Positions 41,558-49,835 of a DNA stretch of 64,000 nucleotides are shown here, one piece after another. Within the stretch, counting starts at the first letter, position 1; each line of letters opens with the position of its first letter. The position numbers were made by a program, and so were the translations under genes. Under the pieces are notes generated by a model. It made no database searches and was not told where the DNA came from. It saw nothing but the letters and a program-made list of their open reading frames with translations. The stretch lies in NCBI GenBank assembly GCA_009775225.1, contig VSPE01000005.1:14511-78510 (forward strand), in the 5' to 3' direction. The stretch is from Muribaculaceae bacterium (GTDB lineage: Bacteria > Bacteroidota > Bacteroidia > Bacteroidales > Muribaculaceae).

Positions 41558-42805
41558 ATGAATGTTTCTTTATGGATATCGAGCCGGCTACGTACTGTCG
41601 GCGGAGGGTCGAAAGCTGCGGTAATCATCGCGGTAGCAGGAGTAGCGTTATCGCTTGCCGTCATGGAGGCATCGCTTGCCATATCCGTCGGCTTTAAAGA
41701 CGCTATCAGGGCCAAGCTTACGGGCTTCGACGCCGCAGTGACGGTGGAAGCTCCGATACGGAACTCTGATATTGCCGCCACTCTTTTTTTGACGCGCACA
41801 CCCGCTCTCGACAGCATTGTAAGAGCCAACATACCATCGTCGGCAGAGCTGAGACTGTCGTTGCGTCAGCCCGGAATGCTCAAGACCGACGACAACTTTC
41901 AAGGTGTGGTATATGTAGGGCAACAGCCCGAAGCCACATTCGACTTTGAGCGCTCGTGCATCACCGACGGCGAATGGCCCGACTTCGCAGCCGACTCCTG
42001 TGCCAACGATATTGTGGTGTCGGAGTCTCTTGCCCGCTCGCTCGGGCTAGCCAAAGGCGACAAGGTTTTCTCCACATTTATAATAGACGGCGATGTAAAG
42101 CTGCGACGCCACCGCATAGCGGCACTGTATAACTCGAGTTTCGGCGAATACGACATGACAGTCGTTTTCGCCTCACTTGGCAGCCTCCAGCGTGTTGCCG
42201 GCGTGGATTCGCTCACAGGGACACGGCTCGACATCAGAGGCATACCCGATGCCGACATCGAGAGTCGGGCCGACGCTCTTCAGCGTGGGCTGATTGGCGC
42301 TGTGGCGACCCGAATCCTTGACGAGTATTATCCTGTAGACAATATACGACACTCCGGTGCATTGTATTTCAATTGGCTGTCGCTCCTTGACACCAATGTG
42401 GCGGTAATCCTCGCGCTTATGTTTGCTGTTGCCGCGTTCACGCTTGTGTCGAGCATGTATATACTCATCCTTGAGCGAGTCCGCATGATAGGCGTGCTCC
42501 GCACAATTGGTGCGTCGGGACGGCTTGTGGAGCAGGTGTTCACGGGACTTGGCATGCGGCTGCTGCTCGTGGGCATGCTCATAGGCAACATCTTCGGAAC
42601 CGGAATACTTTTGGTGCAGAAATACACGCACGCCATACCGCTTGACCCCGACATGTATTATCTCTCATATGTGCCTGTGGATATACGTCCGTGGGCCTTT
42701 ATAGCGCTCAACACCGGCGTGATTGTGGCTGCATGGCTTACTCTGGCTATTCCGGCGCGTACGGCATCGCGCACCGACCCCTCGCAAGTCATTGCGCGTG
42801 ACTGA
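41558..42805 (+). CDS. FtsX-like ABC transporter permease (LolC/E type)
   Basis: A 415-residue permease with one N-terminal hydrophobic segment (about 22-45), a periplasmic domain (about 46-270) and three C-terminal segments. ERVRMIGVLRTIGASGRLVEQVF is the FtsX/MacB loop between segments 2 and 3. This topology matches LolC/LolE lipoprotein release permeases. No ATPase gene adjoins it. Only ATG 41558 preserves the full first hydrophobic segment. Confidence 0.85.
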   Translation: MNVSLWISSRLRTVGGGSKAAVIIAVAGVALSLAVMEASLAISVGFKDAIRAKLTGFDAAVTVEAPIRNSDIAATLFLTRTPALDSIVRANIPSSAELRLSLRQPGMLKTDDNFQGVVYVGQQPEATFDFERSCITDGEWPDFAADSCANDIVVSESLARSLGLAKGDKVFSTFIIDGDVKLRRHRIAALYNSSFGEYDMTVVFASLGSLQRVAGVDSLTGTRLDIRGIPDADIESRADALQRGLIGAVATRILDEYYPVDNIRHSGALYFNWLSLLDTNVAVILALMFAVAAFTLVSSMYILILERVRMIGVLRTIGASGRLVEQVFTGLGMRLLLVGMLIGNIFGTGILLVQKYTHAIPLDPDMYYLSYVPVDIRPWAFIALNTGVIVAAWLTLAIPARTASRTDPSQVIARD

Positions 42806-42882
42806 GGCAACTTTTCTTTATACAAAGTGTTAAATAAATATATTAGTGCGGGCGGCCATGCCTGCCTAACAACAAAATTCAT

Positions 42883-42890
42883 TACTTTTG
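42883..42890 (+). promoter_or_regulatory. TAnnTTTG element of rsfS-ftsH
   Basis: TACTTTTG lies 26 bp before the rsfS ATG at 42917. Confidence 0.55.
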
Positions 42891-42916
42891 TATCCGTTTT
42901 ATAGTTAAATTAACGA

Positions 42917-43282
42917 ATGACAGACACAACGACTACCGAACTTAAGGACCTAATCATAGAAGGCATACATAACCGCAAAGGCCACGGAGTGACCGTAATA
43001 GACCTCACATCCATCGAATCTGCCGCCGCATCTTACTTCATCATCGCCGAAGGCAAGTCGTCCACTCAGACTGCCGCCATAGCAGAGTCTGTGGAGGAAC
43101 ATGTGCGCCTCAGTTCCGGCGTGAAACCCTACGGTATAGACGGCGCCGATGCGGGCGACTGGGTGATAGTGGACTACGGCGACACGTGGGTGCATATATT
43201 CCTGCCTGATACGCGCAATAGATACAAGCTTGAGGAGCTGTGGAGCGATGCCGTAATCACCGAGGTTCCCGACCTTGATTAA
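42917..43282 (+). CDS. rsfS: Ribosome silencing factor RsfS
   Basis: A 121-residue protein of the RsfS/YbeB/iojap family, which binds L14 on the 50S subunit and blocks subunit joining. Visible signatures are VIDLTSIESAAASYFIIAEGKSS, KPYGIDGADAGDWVIVDYGD (within 79-98) and VHIFLPDTRNRYKLEELW. Length is normal. 24 bp upstream of ftsH, a pairing common in Bacteroidetes. Confidence 0.95.
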   Translation: MTDTTTTELKDLIIEGIHNRKGHGVTVIDLTSIESAAASYFIIAEGKSSTQTAAIAESVEEHVRLSSGVKPYGIDGADAGDWVIVDYGDTWVHIFLPDTRNRYKLEELWSDAVITEVPDLD

Positions 43283-43306
43283 TAAACAACTTCTAAGAAA
43301 TCCATC

Positions 43307-45385
43307 ATGCCAATCCCTCCCATAAACAACGGCCCCAACGGCAATAAGAAGAACCCGTTCAAGTTCAGCCTGTGGTGGATGTACGCCATAGTGCTGCTCT
43401 TTTTGTGCGGAGTACTCTATTTTGACAATAATGCAGTAACCAAGAAAGTGAACTATACCACTTTCGAGAAATATGTAGAGCAAGACCACGGAATATCGAA
43501 GATTGTGATATTCTCCGACAAGAAAGTCGTGGAAGGCTTTCTTACCGACTCGCTCGCACAGGCTATTTTCAGCGGCAGTAACTATACTTCGGGCCAAGGC
43601 ATCGAGGCCAAGGTAGAAGCCAACATACCGTCTGCCGACAAGCTTTCGGAGAAAATAGAGCAGTGGCGTGCCGACGGAGCCTTTACCGGCGAAGTTGAGT
43701 TCGAGCAGAGCAGCCCCCTCGGCAATATGCTGTGGTCGATACTTCCGTTCCTGCTCCTTATTTTTGTATGGATATACATCATGCGCAAAATGTCGGGCGG
43801 CGCAGGCGGCGGTGCCGGAGGTGGCGGAATATTCAGTGTCGGCAAGTCCAAGGCGATGCTCTTCGATAAGAACAACGCCGACAAAGTCACCTTTAAGGAC
43901 GTGGCCGGCCTGAGCGAGGCCAAGACCGAGATAGAAGAGATAGTGGAGTTCCTGAAGAACCCTAAGCGCTACACCAATCTTGGCGGCAAAATTCCCAAAG
44001 GCGCTCTCTTAGTAGGCCCTCCCGGAACGGGTAAGACTCTCCTTGCCAAGGCTGTCGCCGGCGAAGCGGATGTGCCTTTCTTCTCGATGTCGGGTTCCGA
44101 CTTCGTAGAGATGTTTGTGGGCGTAGGTGCCTCGCGAGTGCGCGACCTCTTCCGTCAGGCCAAGGAAAAGGCCCCCTGTATTGTCTTTATCGATGAAATC
44201 GACGCCGTGGGACGTGCCCGCGGCAAAAACGCCGGCATGGGTGCCAACGACGAGCGCGAGAACACCCTCAACCAGCTGCTTACCGAGATGGATGGCTTCG
44301 GCACCAACAGTGGTGTGATAATACTCGCCGCCACAAACCGTGCCGACATCCTTGACAAGGCACTTATGCGTGCCGGACGCTTCGACCGCCAGATATATGT
44401 AGACCTTCCCGACCTTCCCGACCGTGTGGAAATCTTCAAGGTGCATCTGCGCAAAATCAAGACAGCCGAAGACCTTGATGTGGAGATGCTGGCTCGCCAG
44501 ACTCCCGGTTTCTCTGGCGCCGATATCGCAAATGTATGCAACGAGGCTGCCCTTATCGCTGCCCGCCACAACAAAGAGTCGGTAGACACCACGGACTTCA
44601 ACGCAGCCGTGGACCGTATTATCGGCGGTCTTGAAAAGCGCAACAAGATACTCACCGACGACGAAAAGCGCTCCATAGCGGTGCACGAGGCCGGTCATGC
44701 TACCGTGTCGTGGCATCTGCGCTACGGAAATCCGCTTGTAAAAGTGACGATAGTGCCGCGCGGCAAGGCCTTAGGCGCCGCATGGTATCTTCCCGAAGAG
44801 CGTCAGATAGTGCCTTCGCAGGTGCTTCTCGATGATATATGTTCGCTTCTGGGCGGCCGCGCCGCAGAAGAACTGTTCATGGGCCGCATATCCACAGGCG
44901 CCGCAAACGACCTTGAGCGCGTAACCAAGCAGGCTTATGCCATGGTGGTGTACTACGGCATGAGCGACAGGCTTCCCAACCTCAGCTACTACGATTCTAC
45001 GGGGCAGAACAGCATGTTTACGAACCCCTACAGCGACGACCGTGCGAAAATCATAGATGAGGAGGTGTCGCGGATTATCACCGAACAGTATGAGCGCGCC
45101 AAGGCAATCCTCAACGAATATGCGCAGGGGCACCACGACCTTGCCGAAACCCTCATCACACGCGAGGTGATTTACACCGACGACGTGCAGCGCATCTTCG
45201 GCCCCCGTAAATGGACGTCGCGCACCGACGAGCTTTTCGGCCACCGCGAGCTGCCGTCGGGAACTGCCTCCGATGCCAAAGGCGGAGCTTCGGAGACAGG
45301 CTCTAAGGATGATGCCAAAGAGCCGACACCGCCGCCAATCGACGATGTGGACGCTACTGAAGTGTCGACAGAGCATTCGAATTAA
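43307..45385 (+). CDS. ftsH: ATP-dependent zinc metalloprotease FtsH
   Basis: A 692-residue membrane-anchored AAA+ protease for quality control of membrane proteins. Two hydrophobic segments (about 20-38 and 143-162) flank a periplasmic part. A Gly-rich linker (GGAGGGAGGGG) follows. Walker A is GPPGTGKT (237-244), Walker B is CIVFIDEID, and SRH includes RAGRFDRQ. The zinc site is HEAGH (460-464). The C-terminal tail is acidic and Pro/Thr rich. Apparently intact. Confidence 0.97.
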   Translation: MPIPPINNGPNGNKKNPFKFSLWWMYAIVLLFLCGVLYFDNNAVTKKVNYTTFEKYVEQDHGISKIVIFSDKKVVEGFLTDSLAQAIFSGSNYTSGQGIEAKVEANIPSADKLSEKIEQWRADGAFTGEVEFEQSSPLGNMLWSILPFLLLIFVWIYIMRKMSGGAGGGAGGGGIFSVGKSKAMLFDKNNADKVTFKDVAGLSEAKTEIEEIVEFLKNPKRYTNLGGKIPKGALLVGPPGTGKTLLAKAVAGEADVPFFSMSGSDFVEMFVGVGASRVRDLFRQAKEKAPCIVFIDEIDAVGRARGKNAGMGANDERENTLNQLLTEMDGFGTNSGVIILAATNRADILDKALMRAGRFDRQIYVDLPDLPDRVEIFKVHLRKIKTAEDLDVEMLARQTPGFSGADIANVCNEAALIAARHNKESVDTTDFNAAVDRIIGGLEKRNKILTDDEKRSIAVHEAGHATVSWHLRYGNPLVKVTIVPRGKALGAAWYLPEERQIVPSQVLLDDICSLLGGRAAEELFMGRISTGAANDLERVTKQAYAMVVYYGMSDRLPNLSYYDSTGQNSMFTNPYSDDRAKIIDEEVSRIITEQYERAKAILNEYAQGHHDLAETLITREVIYTDDVQRIFGPRKWTSRTDELFGHRELPSGTASDAKGGASETGSKDDAKEPTPPPIDDVDATEVSTEHSN

Positions 45386-45439
45386 ATAATTTGCATAAAA
45401 AAACTTAAGCTCAGGCGCGGAGATATGAATTATATTTCG

Positions 45440-45447
45440 TATCTTTG
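45440..45447 (+). promoter_or_regulatory. TAnnTTTG element of the thrS operon
   Basis: TATCTTTG lies 63 bp before the thrS ATG. CGCCTGA (45448-45454) and TCAGGCG (45463-45469) just downstream can form a hairpin in the leader. A second TCAGGCGC copy (45411-45418) lies upstream of the promoter. Confidence 0.55.
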
Positions 45448-45510
45448 CGCCTGATTTTAGCCTCAGGCGCGCCCATGGGCGGCTGTCGGCTTGTTGTTAA
45501 CTACGCAGAT

Positions 45511-47448
45511 ATGATTAAAATCACATTTCCTGACAATAGCGTAAAGGAATTTGAGGCCGGAGTGACTCCGCTTCAGATTGCACAAAGCATATCACCTCGC
45601 CTCGCACGTGAGGTGCTCGCTTCATCGGTAAATAACGAGGAGTGGGACCTTACCCGTCCTATCGACACCGATGCGGCTATCAAACTTTTCAAATGGGAAG
45701 ACCCCGAAGGCAAGCACGCATTCTGGCACAGCTCAGCCCACCTCCTTGCCGAGGCACTGCAGGAGTTGTATCCCGGTGTGAAGTTCGGTATCGGCCCGGC
45801 CATTGAGAATGGCTTCTACTACGATATCGACCCGGGTGACAACAAGCTTACATCCGACGATTTCGTAAAAATCGAAGCCAAGATGCTTGAGCTTGCCAAG
45901 CAAGACCAGACAATAGTGCGTGCCGACATAGCGAAGGACGACGCTCTGAAGCTCTTCGGCGACCGCAACGAGGAATATAAGTGCGAACTTATTTCCGAGC
46001 TTGAAGACGGCCACATCACCACATATACGCAAGGTGCGTTTACCGACCTTTGCCGCGGCCCGCACATCCCCAGCACCGCACCTATCAAGGCTGTGAAGAT
46101 TATGAGCCTCGCAGGCGCATATTGGCGCGGCGACGAGAAGCGCAATCAGCTTGTGCGAGTGTACGGCGTATCTTTCCCCAAGAAGAGCATGCTCGACGAG
46201 TATCTCGCACTCCTTGAAGAAGCCAAGAAGCGCGACCACCGCAAGCTCGGCAAGGAAATGGAACTCTTTGCTTTCTCTGGTAAAGTTGGCGCCGGCCTTC
46301 CTCTCTGGCTCCCCAAAGGCGCCGCACTACGCGACCGCCTCGAGCAGTTCCTCCGCAAGATACAGAAAAAATACGGTTACCAGCAGGTAATCACTCCGCA
46401 TATAGGCAACAAGCAGCTCTACGTTACTTCGGGTCACTACGCAAAGTACGGCAAGGACTCGTTCCAGCCCATTCACACCCCCGAAGAAGGTGAGGAATAC
46501 CTCCTCAAACCAATGAACTGTCCCCACCACTGCGAGATTTTCCGCGCATTGCCCCGCTCGTACCGCGACCTGCCTCTGCGCCTTGCCGAATTCGGCACGG
46601 TATATCGCTACGAGCAGAGCGGCGAGCTCCACGGACTTACCCGAGTACGCGGTTTTACGCAGGATGACGCGCATATTTATTGTGCCCCCGAACAGATAAA
46701 AGATGAGTTCCTCAAAGTGATGGATATCATCCTTTATATATTCAAGGCTCTCAAATTTGAGAACTACGAGGCTCAGATTTCGCTCCGCGACCCGGCCCAC
46801 AAAGAGAAGTATATCGGCAGCGACGAAAACTGGCACAAGGCAGAGCAGGCTATCATCGAGGCCTGCGCCGAGAAGGGTATCAATGCCCGCACAGAGCTTG
46901 GTGAAGCCGCGTTCTACGGCCCGAAACTCGACTTTATGGTGCGCGACGCCATCGGTCGCCGCTGGCAGCTCGGTACAATCCAGGTTGACTACAACCTGCC
47001 CGAACGCTTTGAGCTTGAGTACACCGGCCGCGATAATGCCAAGCATCGTCCCGTGATGATACACCGTGCCCCCTTCGGCTCCATGGAGCGTTTCGTAGCT
47101 GTGCTTCTCGAACACACCGCCGGCCACTTCCCCCTGTGGCTTGCTCCCGAACAGGCAGTCATCATACCTGTTTCCGACAAGTATCTTGACTACGCCAAGG
47201 AAGTCGCTGCCAAGCTTGAGGAGGACGACATCCGCCTTATGATTGATGACCGCAACGAGACCTTAGGCCGCAAAATACGCGACAATCAGCTCAAACGAGT
47301 GCCCTATATGCTCATTGTTGGTGAAAAAGAGGCACAAAATGGCGAAGTTTCCGTAAGAAAACCGGGCGAAGGTGACCTTGGTTCGATGAAAATTGCTAAC
47401 TTTGCAGCGCATTTGACCGAAGAAGTCAAAAATCTGATAAATCAATAA
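45511..47448 (+). CDS. thrS: Threonyl-tRNA synthetase
   Basis: A 645-residue class II synthetase. The TGS domain begins MIKITFPDNSVKEFEAGVTP. The editing domain is marked by FWHSSAHLLAEAL. The catalytic zinc ligand Cys337 is in MNCPHHCEIF. Motif 3 and the anticodon domain (VIIPVSDKYLDYA) follow. The open frame extends upstream to a TTG at 45445, but MIKITF is the conserved start. First gene of thrS-infC-rpmI-rplT. Confidence 0.97.
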   Translation: MIKITFPDNSVKEFEAGVTPLQIAQSISPRLAREVLASSVNNEEWDLTRPIDTDAAIKLFKWEDPEGKHAFWHSSAHLLAEALQELYPGVKFGIGPAIENGFYYDIDPGDNKLTSDDFVKIEAKMLELAKQDQTIVRADIAKDDALKLFGDRNEEYKCELISELEDGHITTYTQGAFTDLCRGPHIPSTAPIKAVKIMSLAGAYWRGDEKRNQLVRVYGVSFPKKSMLDEYLALLEEAKKRDHRKLGKEMELFAFSGKVGAGLPLWLPKGAALRDRLEQFLRKIQKKYGYQQVITPHIGNKQLYVTSGHYAKYGKDSFQPIHTPEEGEEYLLKPMNCPHHCEIFRALPRSYRDLPLRLAEFGTVYRYEQSGELHGLTRVRGFTQDDAHIYCAPEQIKDEFLKVMDIILYIFKALKFENYEAQISLRDPAHKEKYIGSDENWHKAEQAIIEACAEKGINARTELGEAAFYGPKLDFMVRDAIGRRWQLGTIQVDYNLPERFELEYTGRDNAKHRPVMIHRAPFGSMERFVAVLLEHTAGHFPLWLAPEQAVIIPVSDKYLDYAKEVAAKLEEDDIRLMIDDRNETLGRKIRDNQLKRVPYMLIVGEKEAQNGEVSVRKPGEGDLGSMKIANFAAHLTEEVKNLINQ

Positions 47449-47488
47449 CAAACTAAAATACTAATTTAACTGCCGCCAGGCATACTGA

Positions 47489-48091
47489 ATGGATAAAAAA
47501 CCGCCCTTTAATCCCGGAGCACCCCGCCCCGCCAATAATCAAGGCCCCCGACAGCAGGGCCGACGCGACCCTCGCCAGCAGAAGCAAGCGCCCAACAACA
47601 TCAACGAGCACATACGTGCCCGCGAGGTGCGCCTTGTAGGCGAAAATGTCACCCCCGGCATATACTCCATTCAGGAAGCCCGCCACATGGCCGACGAGCT
47701 GGAGCTTGACCTCGTAGAGATTTCGCCCAACGCCGACCCTCCTGTATGCAAGATACTCGACTATCAGAAGTATCTTTACCAACAGAAGAAGAAGGCCAAG
47801 GAAATCAAAGCCAAGTCTACCAAGGTAGTTGTAAAGGAAATCCGTTTCGGCCCTCAGACCGACGACCACGACTACAACTTCAAGCTCAAACATGCTATAG
47901 GCTTCCTTCAGGAAGGCGCCAAGGTTAAAGCCTACGTATTCTTCAAAGGCCGCTCGATACTTTTCAAAGAGCAGGGTGAGGTTCTGCTTCTGCGCTTCGC
48001 CAACGACCTGGAGGATTACGGCAAGGTAGAGCAGATGCCTCTACTCGAAGGAAAGCGCATGATAATCATGCTCTCACCGAAAAAGAAGTAA
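47489..48091 (+). CDS. infC: Translation initiation factor IF-3
   Basis: A 200-residue IF-3 with a Gln/Pro/Arg-rich N-terminal extension (about 1-36) common in Bacteroidetes. The core begins NNINEHIRAREVRLVGE. The domain link is QQKKKAKEIKAKS, and IRFGPQTDDHDYNFKLKHA follows. It starts with ATG, unlike the AUU start of enterics, so that autoregulation is not expected. Gap to thrS is 40 bp. Confidence 0.96.
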   Translation: MDKKPPFNPGAPRPANNQGPRQQGRRDPRQQKQAPNNINEHIRAREVRLVGENVTPGIYSIQEARHMADELELDLVEISPNADPPVCKILDYQKYLYQQKKKAKEIKAKSTKVVVKEIRFGPQTDDHDYNFKLKHAIGFLQEGAKVKAYVFFKGRSILFKEQGEVLLLRFANDLEDYGKVEQMPLLEGKRMIIMLSPKKK

Positions 48092-48148
48092 TCTGTCACG
48101 AGCTGACAAACGATTATAAACTCGAATTAACATCTAATTTACAAAACA

Positions 48149-48346
48149 ATGCCTAAGATTAAGACTAATTCCGGTGCCAAAAAGAGGTTCGCCCTTACCG
48201 GATCAGGAAAGATCAAGAGAAAACACGCCTACAAGAGCCACATCTTGACCAAGAAGACAAAGAAACAGAAACGCAACCTTACTCACGCCGGTCTCGTTGC
48301 CCGCGTTGACACAAAGAGCGTGAAGGCCCTTCTCGGCATGAAGTAA
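48149..48346 (+). CDS. rpmI: Ribosomal protein L35
   Basis: A 65-residue basic 50S protein. It starts MPKIKTNSGAKKRFALTGSG and contains KRKHAYKSHIL. Third gene of the thrS-infC-rpmI-rplT order, 57 bp after infC. The 129 bp to rplT hold only a small hairpin (TGCTT/AAGCA at 48347-48362). Confidence 0.97.
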   Translation: MPKIKTNSGAKKRFALTGSGKIKRKHAYKSHILTKKTKKQKRNLTHAGLVARVDTKSVKALLGMK

Positions 48347-48475
48347 TGCTTCGCCGTAAGCACATTCTCTGCAAGCTTAATTCGTGATTATATAATTCAA
48401 TTATTAACCGAGTGCTTAGCCCAAAGAGCAGTACACAGACGCTACTGCCGCTAACATTCAAAATCATCTGAAACA

Positions 48476-48826
48476 ATGCCTAGATCAGTCAACCACGTTG
48501 CATCGCGCGCACGCCGTAAAAAAATCCTCAAACTTACACGAGGCTACTTTGGCTGCCGCCGTAATGTATGGACCGTAGCTAAAAACACCTGGGAAAAAGG
48601 TCTTACCTACGCTTACCGCGACCGTAAGGACAAAAAGCGCAACTTCCGTGCCCTTTGGATACAGCGTATCAACGCTGCTGCCCGTCAGCACGACCTGAGC
48701 TACTCTAAGCTCATGGGTCTTATCCACAAGAGCGGCATCGAAATCAACCGCAAAGTCCTCGCTGACCTCGCCCTCAACAACCCCGCAGCTTTCGCAGCCG
48801 TTGTAGACAAGGTGAAGAACGCTTAA
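48476..48826 (+). CDS. rplT: Ribosomal protein L20
   Basis: A 116-residue basic protein that assembles early on 23S rRNA. Signatures are MPRSVNHVASRARRKKILK, RDRKDKKRNFRALWIQRINAA (split at about 49-69) and YSKLMGLIHKSGIEINRK. It ends the operon and is followed by a strong terminator. Confidence 0.97.
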   Translation: MPRSVNHVASRARRKKILKLTRGYFGCRRNVWTVAKNTWEKGLTYAYRDRKDKKRNFRALWIQRINAAARQHDLSYSKLMGLIHKSGIEINRKVLADLALNNPAAFAAVVDKVKNA

Positions 48827-48848
48827 AGCATTCAGCTCAACGAACAGC

Positions 48849-48891
48849 AGAACCCGCCGATGTCAGAACTGACAGGGCGGGTTCTTTGTTT
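48849..48891 (+). terminator. Intrinsic terminator of the thrS-rplT operon
   Basis: AGAACCCGCC (48849-48858) pairs with GGCGGGTTCT (48876-48885), with a second stem TGTCAG/CTGACA inside. TTGTTT follows. Confidence 0.92.
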
Positions 48892-48914
48892 CACAATCAA
48901 ATCACGCACCAGAT

Positions 48915-49523
48915 ATGCTCATCAATACCGCCCGCTTTGTAATAAGCAACAGCAGTGTACGCAAGTGCCCGGCCGAGAGCCGCCACGAGTATGCTTTTAT
49001 CGGACGCTCAAACGTAGGGAAGTCGTCGCTTATCAATATGCTCACCGGCCGCAAGGGACTTGCCATGACTTCGGCGACCCCGGGAAAGACCATGCTTATC
49101 AATCACTTTCTTGTGAACGACAGCTGGTATATAGTCGATTTGCCCGGGTATGGCTATGCCCGCCGCAGCAAAGATGACCGCGACCGCCTGGAGGGCATAA
49201 TCAAGGGGTATATCCTCAACCGTGTGCAGATGACCAACCTTTTTGTGCTTATCGACAGTCGTCATGAGCCGCAGCGTATCGACATGGAGTTCATGGAATG
49301 GCTCGGCGAGAACGGCATACCCTTCAGCATAGTGTTCACCAAACTCGACAAACAGTCGGCGACCGCCGGCCAGGCAAAGATTGCCACATATCTTGAGCGC
49401 ATGCTCGAAACGTGGGAAGAGCTTCCGCCGGTGTTCCGCACGTCCAGCGAGACAGGACTCGGCCGCGAAGAGATACTCGACTATATCGAGCAGATGAACA
49501 AGCTGCCGCTGCAAACAATCTGA
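48915..49523 (+). CDS. engB: Ribosome biogenesis GTPase EngB (YihA/YsxC)
   Basis: A 202-residue GTPase needed for 50S assembly. G1 GRSNVGKSS is at 30-38, G2 region TSATPGKT, G3 DLPGYGYA and G4 TKLDK. The N-terminus INTARFVISNSSVRKCP is typical of the family. Length is normal. Starts 24 bp after the rplT terminator; no promoter match was found in that gap. Confidence 0.96.
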   Translation: MLINTARFVISNSSVRKCPAESRHEYAFIGRSNVGKSSLINMLTGRKGLAMTSATPGKTMLINHFLVNDSWYIVDLPGYGYARRSKDDRDRLEGIIKGYILNRVQMTNLFVLIDSRHEPQRIDMEFMEWLGENGIPFSIVFTKLDKQSATAGQAKIATYLERMLETWEELPPVFRTSSETGLGREEILDYIEQMNKLPLQTI

Positions 49524-49567
49524 GCACTCAGGGTGTTTCTCTTTCAAATAAATAATTCAACACCATT

Positions 49568-49732
49568 ATGAAAGAGACAAAACCTAATGCCCCGACACAG
49601 CAGGAGAAAGACCATGCCGTAGACCATCTTCCCGGTGCGGCCGTAGACCATGCCAATAAAAACAAGGTTTCGGAGAAGCTTGTTGACGAACGTACGTGTA
49701 CGCTGAACAACAATCCCCGTAATCAAAAGTAA
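49568..49732 (+). CDS. Small acidic-basic hypothetical protein, 54 residues
   Basis: ATG at 49568 opens 54 codons: a Gln/Lys/Asp-rich start (MKETKPNAPTQQEKDHAVDH), a repeated AVDH motif at about 17-20 and 25-28, and a C-terminus LNNNPRNQK. There is no signal or membrane segment; it is probably disordered. I recall similar short Bacteroidales proteins ending in NNNPRN but cannot name a function. It lies between engB and the MFS gene. Confidence 0.55.
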   Translation: MKETKPNAPTQQEKDHAVDHLPGAAVDHANKNKVSEKLVDERTCTLNNNPRNQK

Positions 49733-49789
49733 GGTAACAGAAACCGCCTAATCTTTGCCGGCAATATCTATTGTTGGCAATTTTTTTCG

Positions 49790-49797
49790 TAATTTTG
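49790..49797 (+). promoter_or_regulatory. TAnnTTTG element of the MFS transporter gene
   Basis: TAATTTTG lies 38 bp before the ATG at 49836, in the gap after the 54-residue gene. Confidence 0.6.
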
Positions 49798-49835
49798 CGA
49801 CAAATAATAATTTAAACCTAAATCATAATCACTAA

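Noticed and set aside
45448..45510. T-box or ribosomal-protein leader before thrS or infC
   Set aside because: The thrS leader is only about 60 nt with one small hairpin; no specifier loop or T-box sequence is present, and the infC gap of 40 bp is too short.
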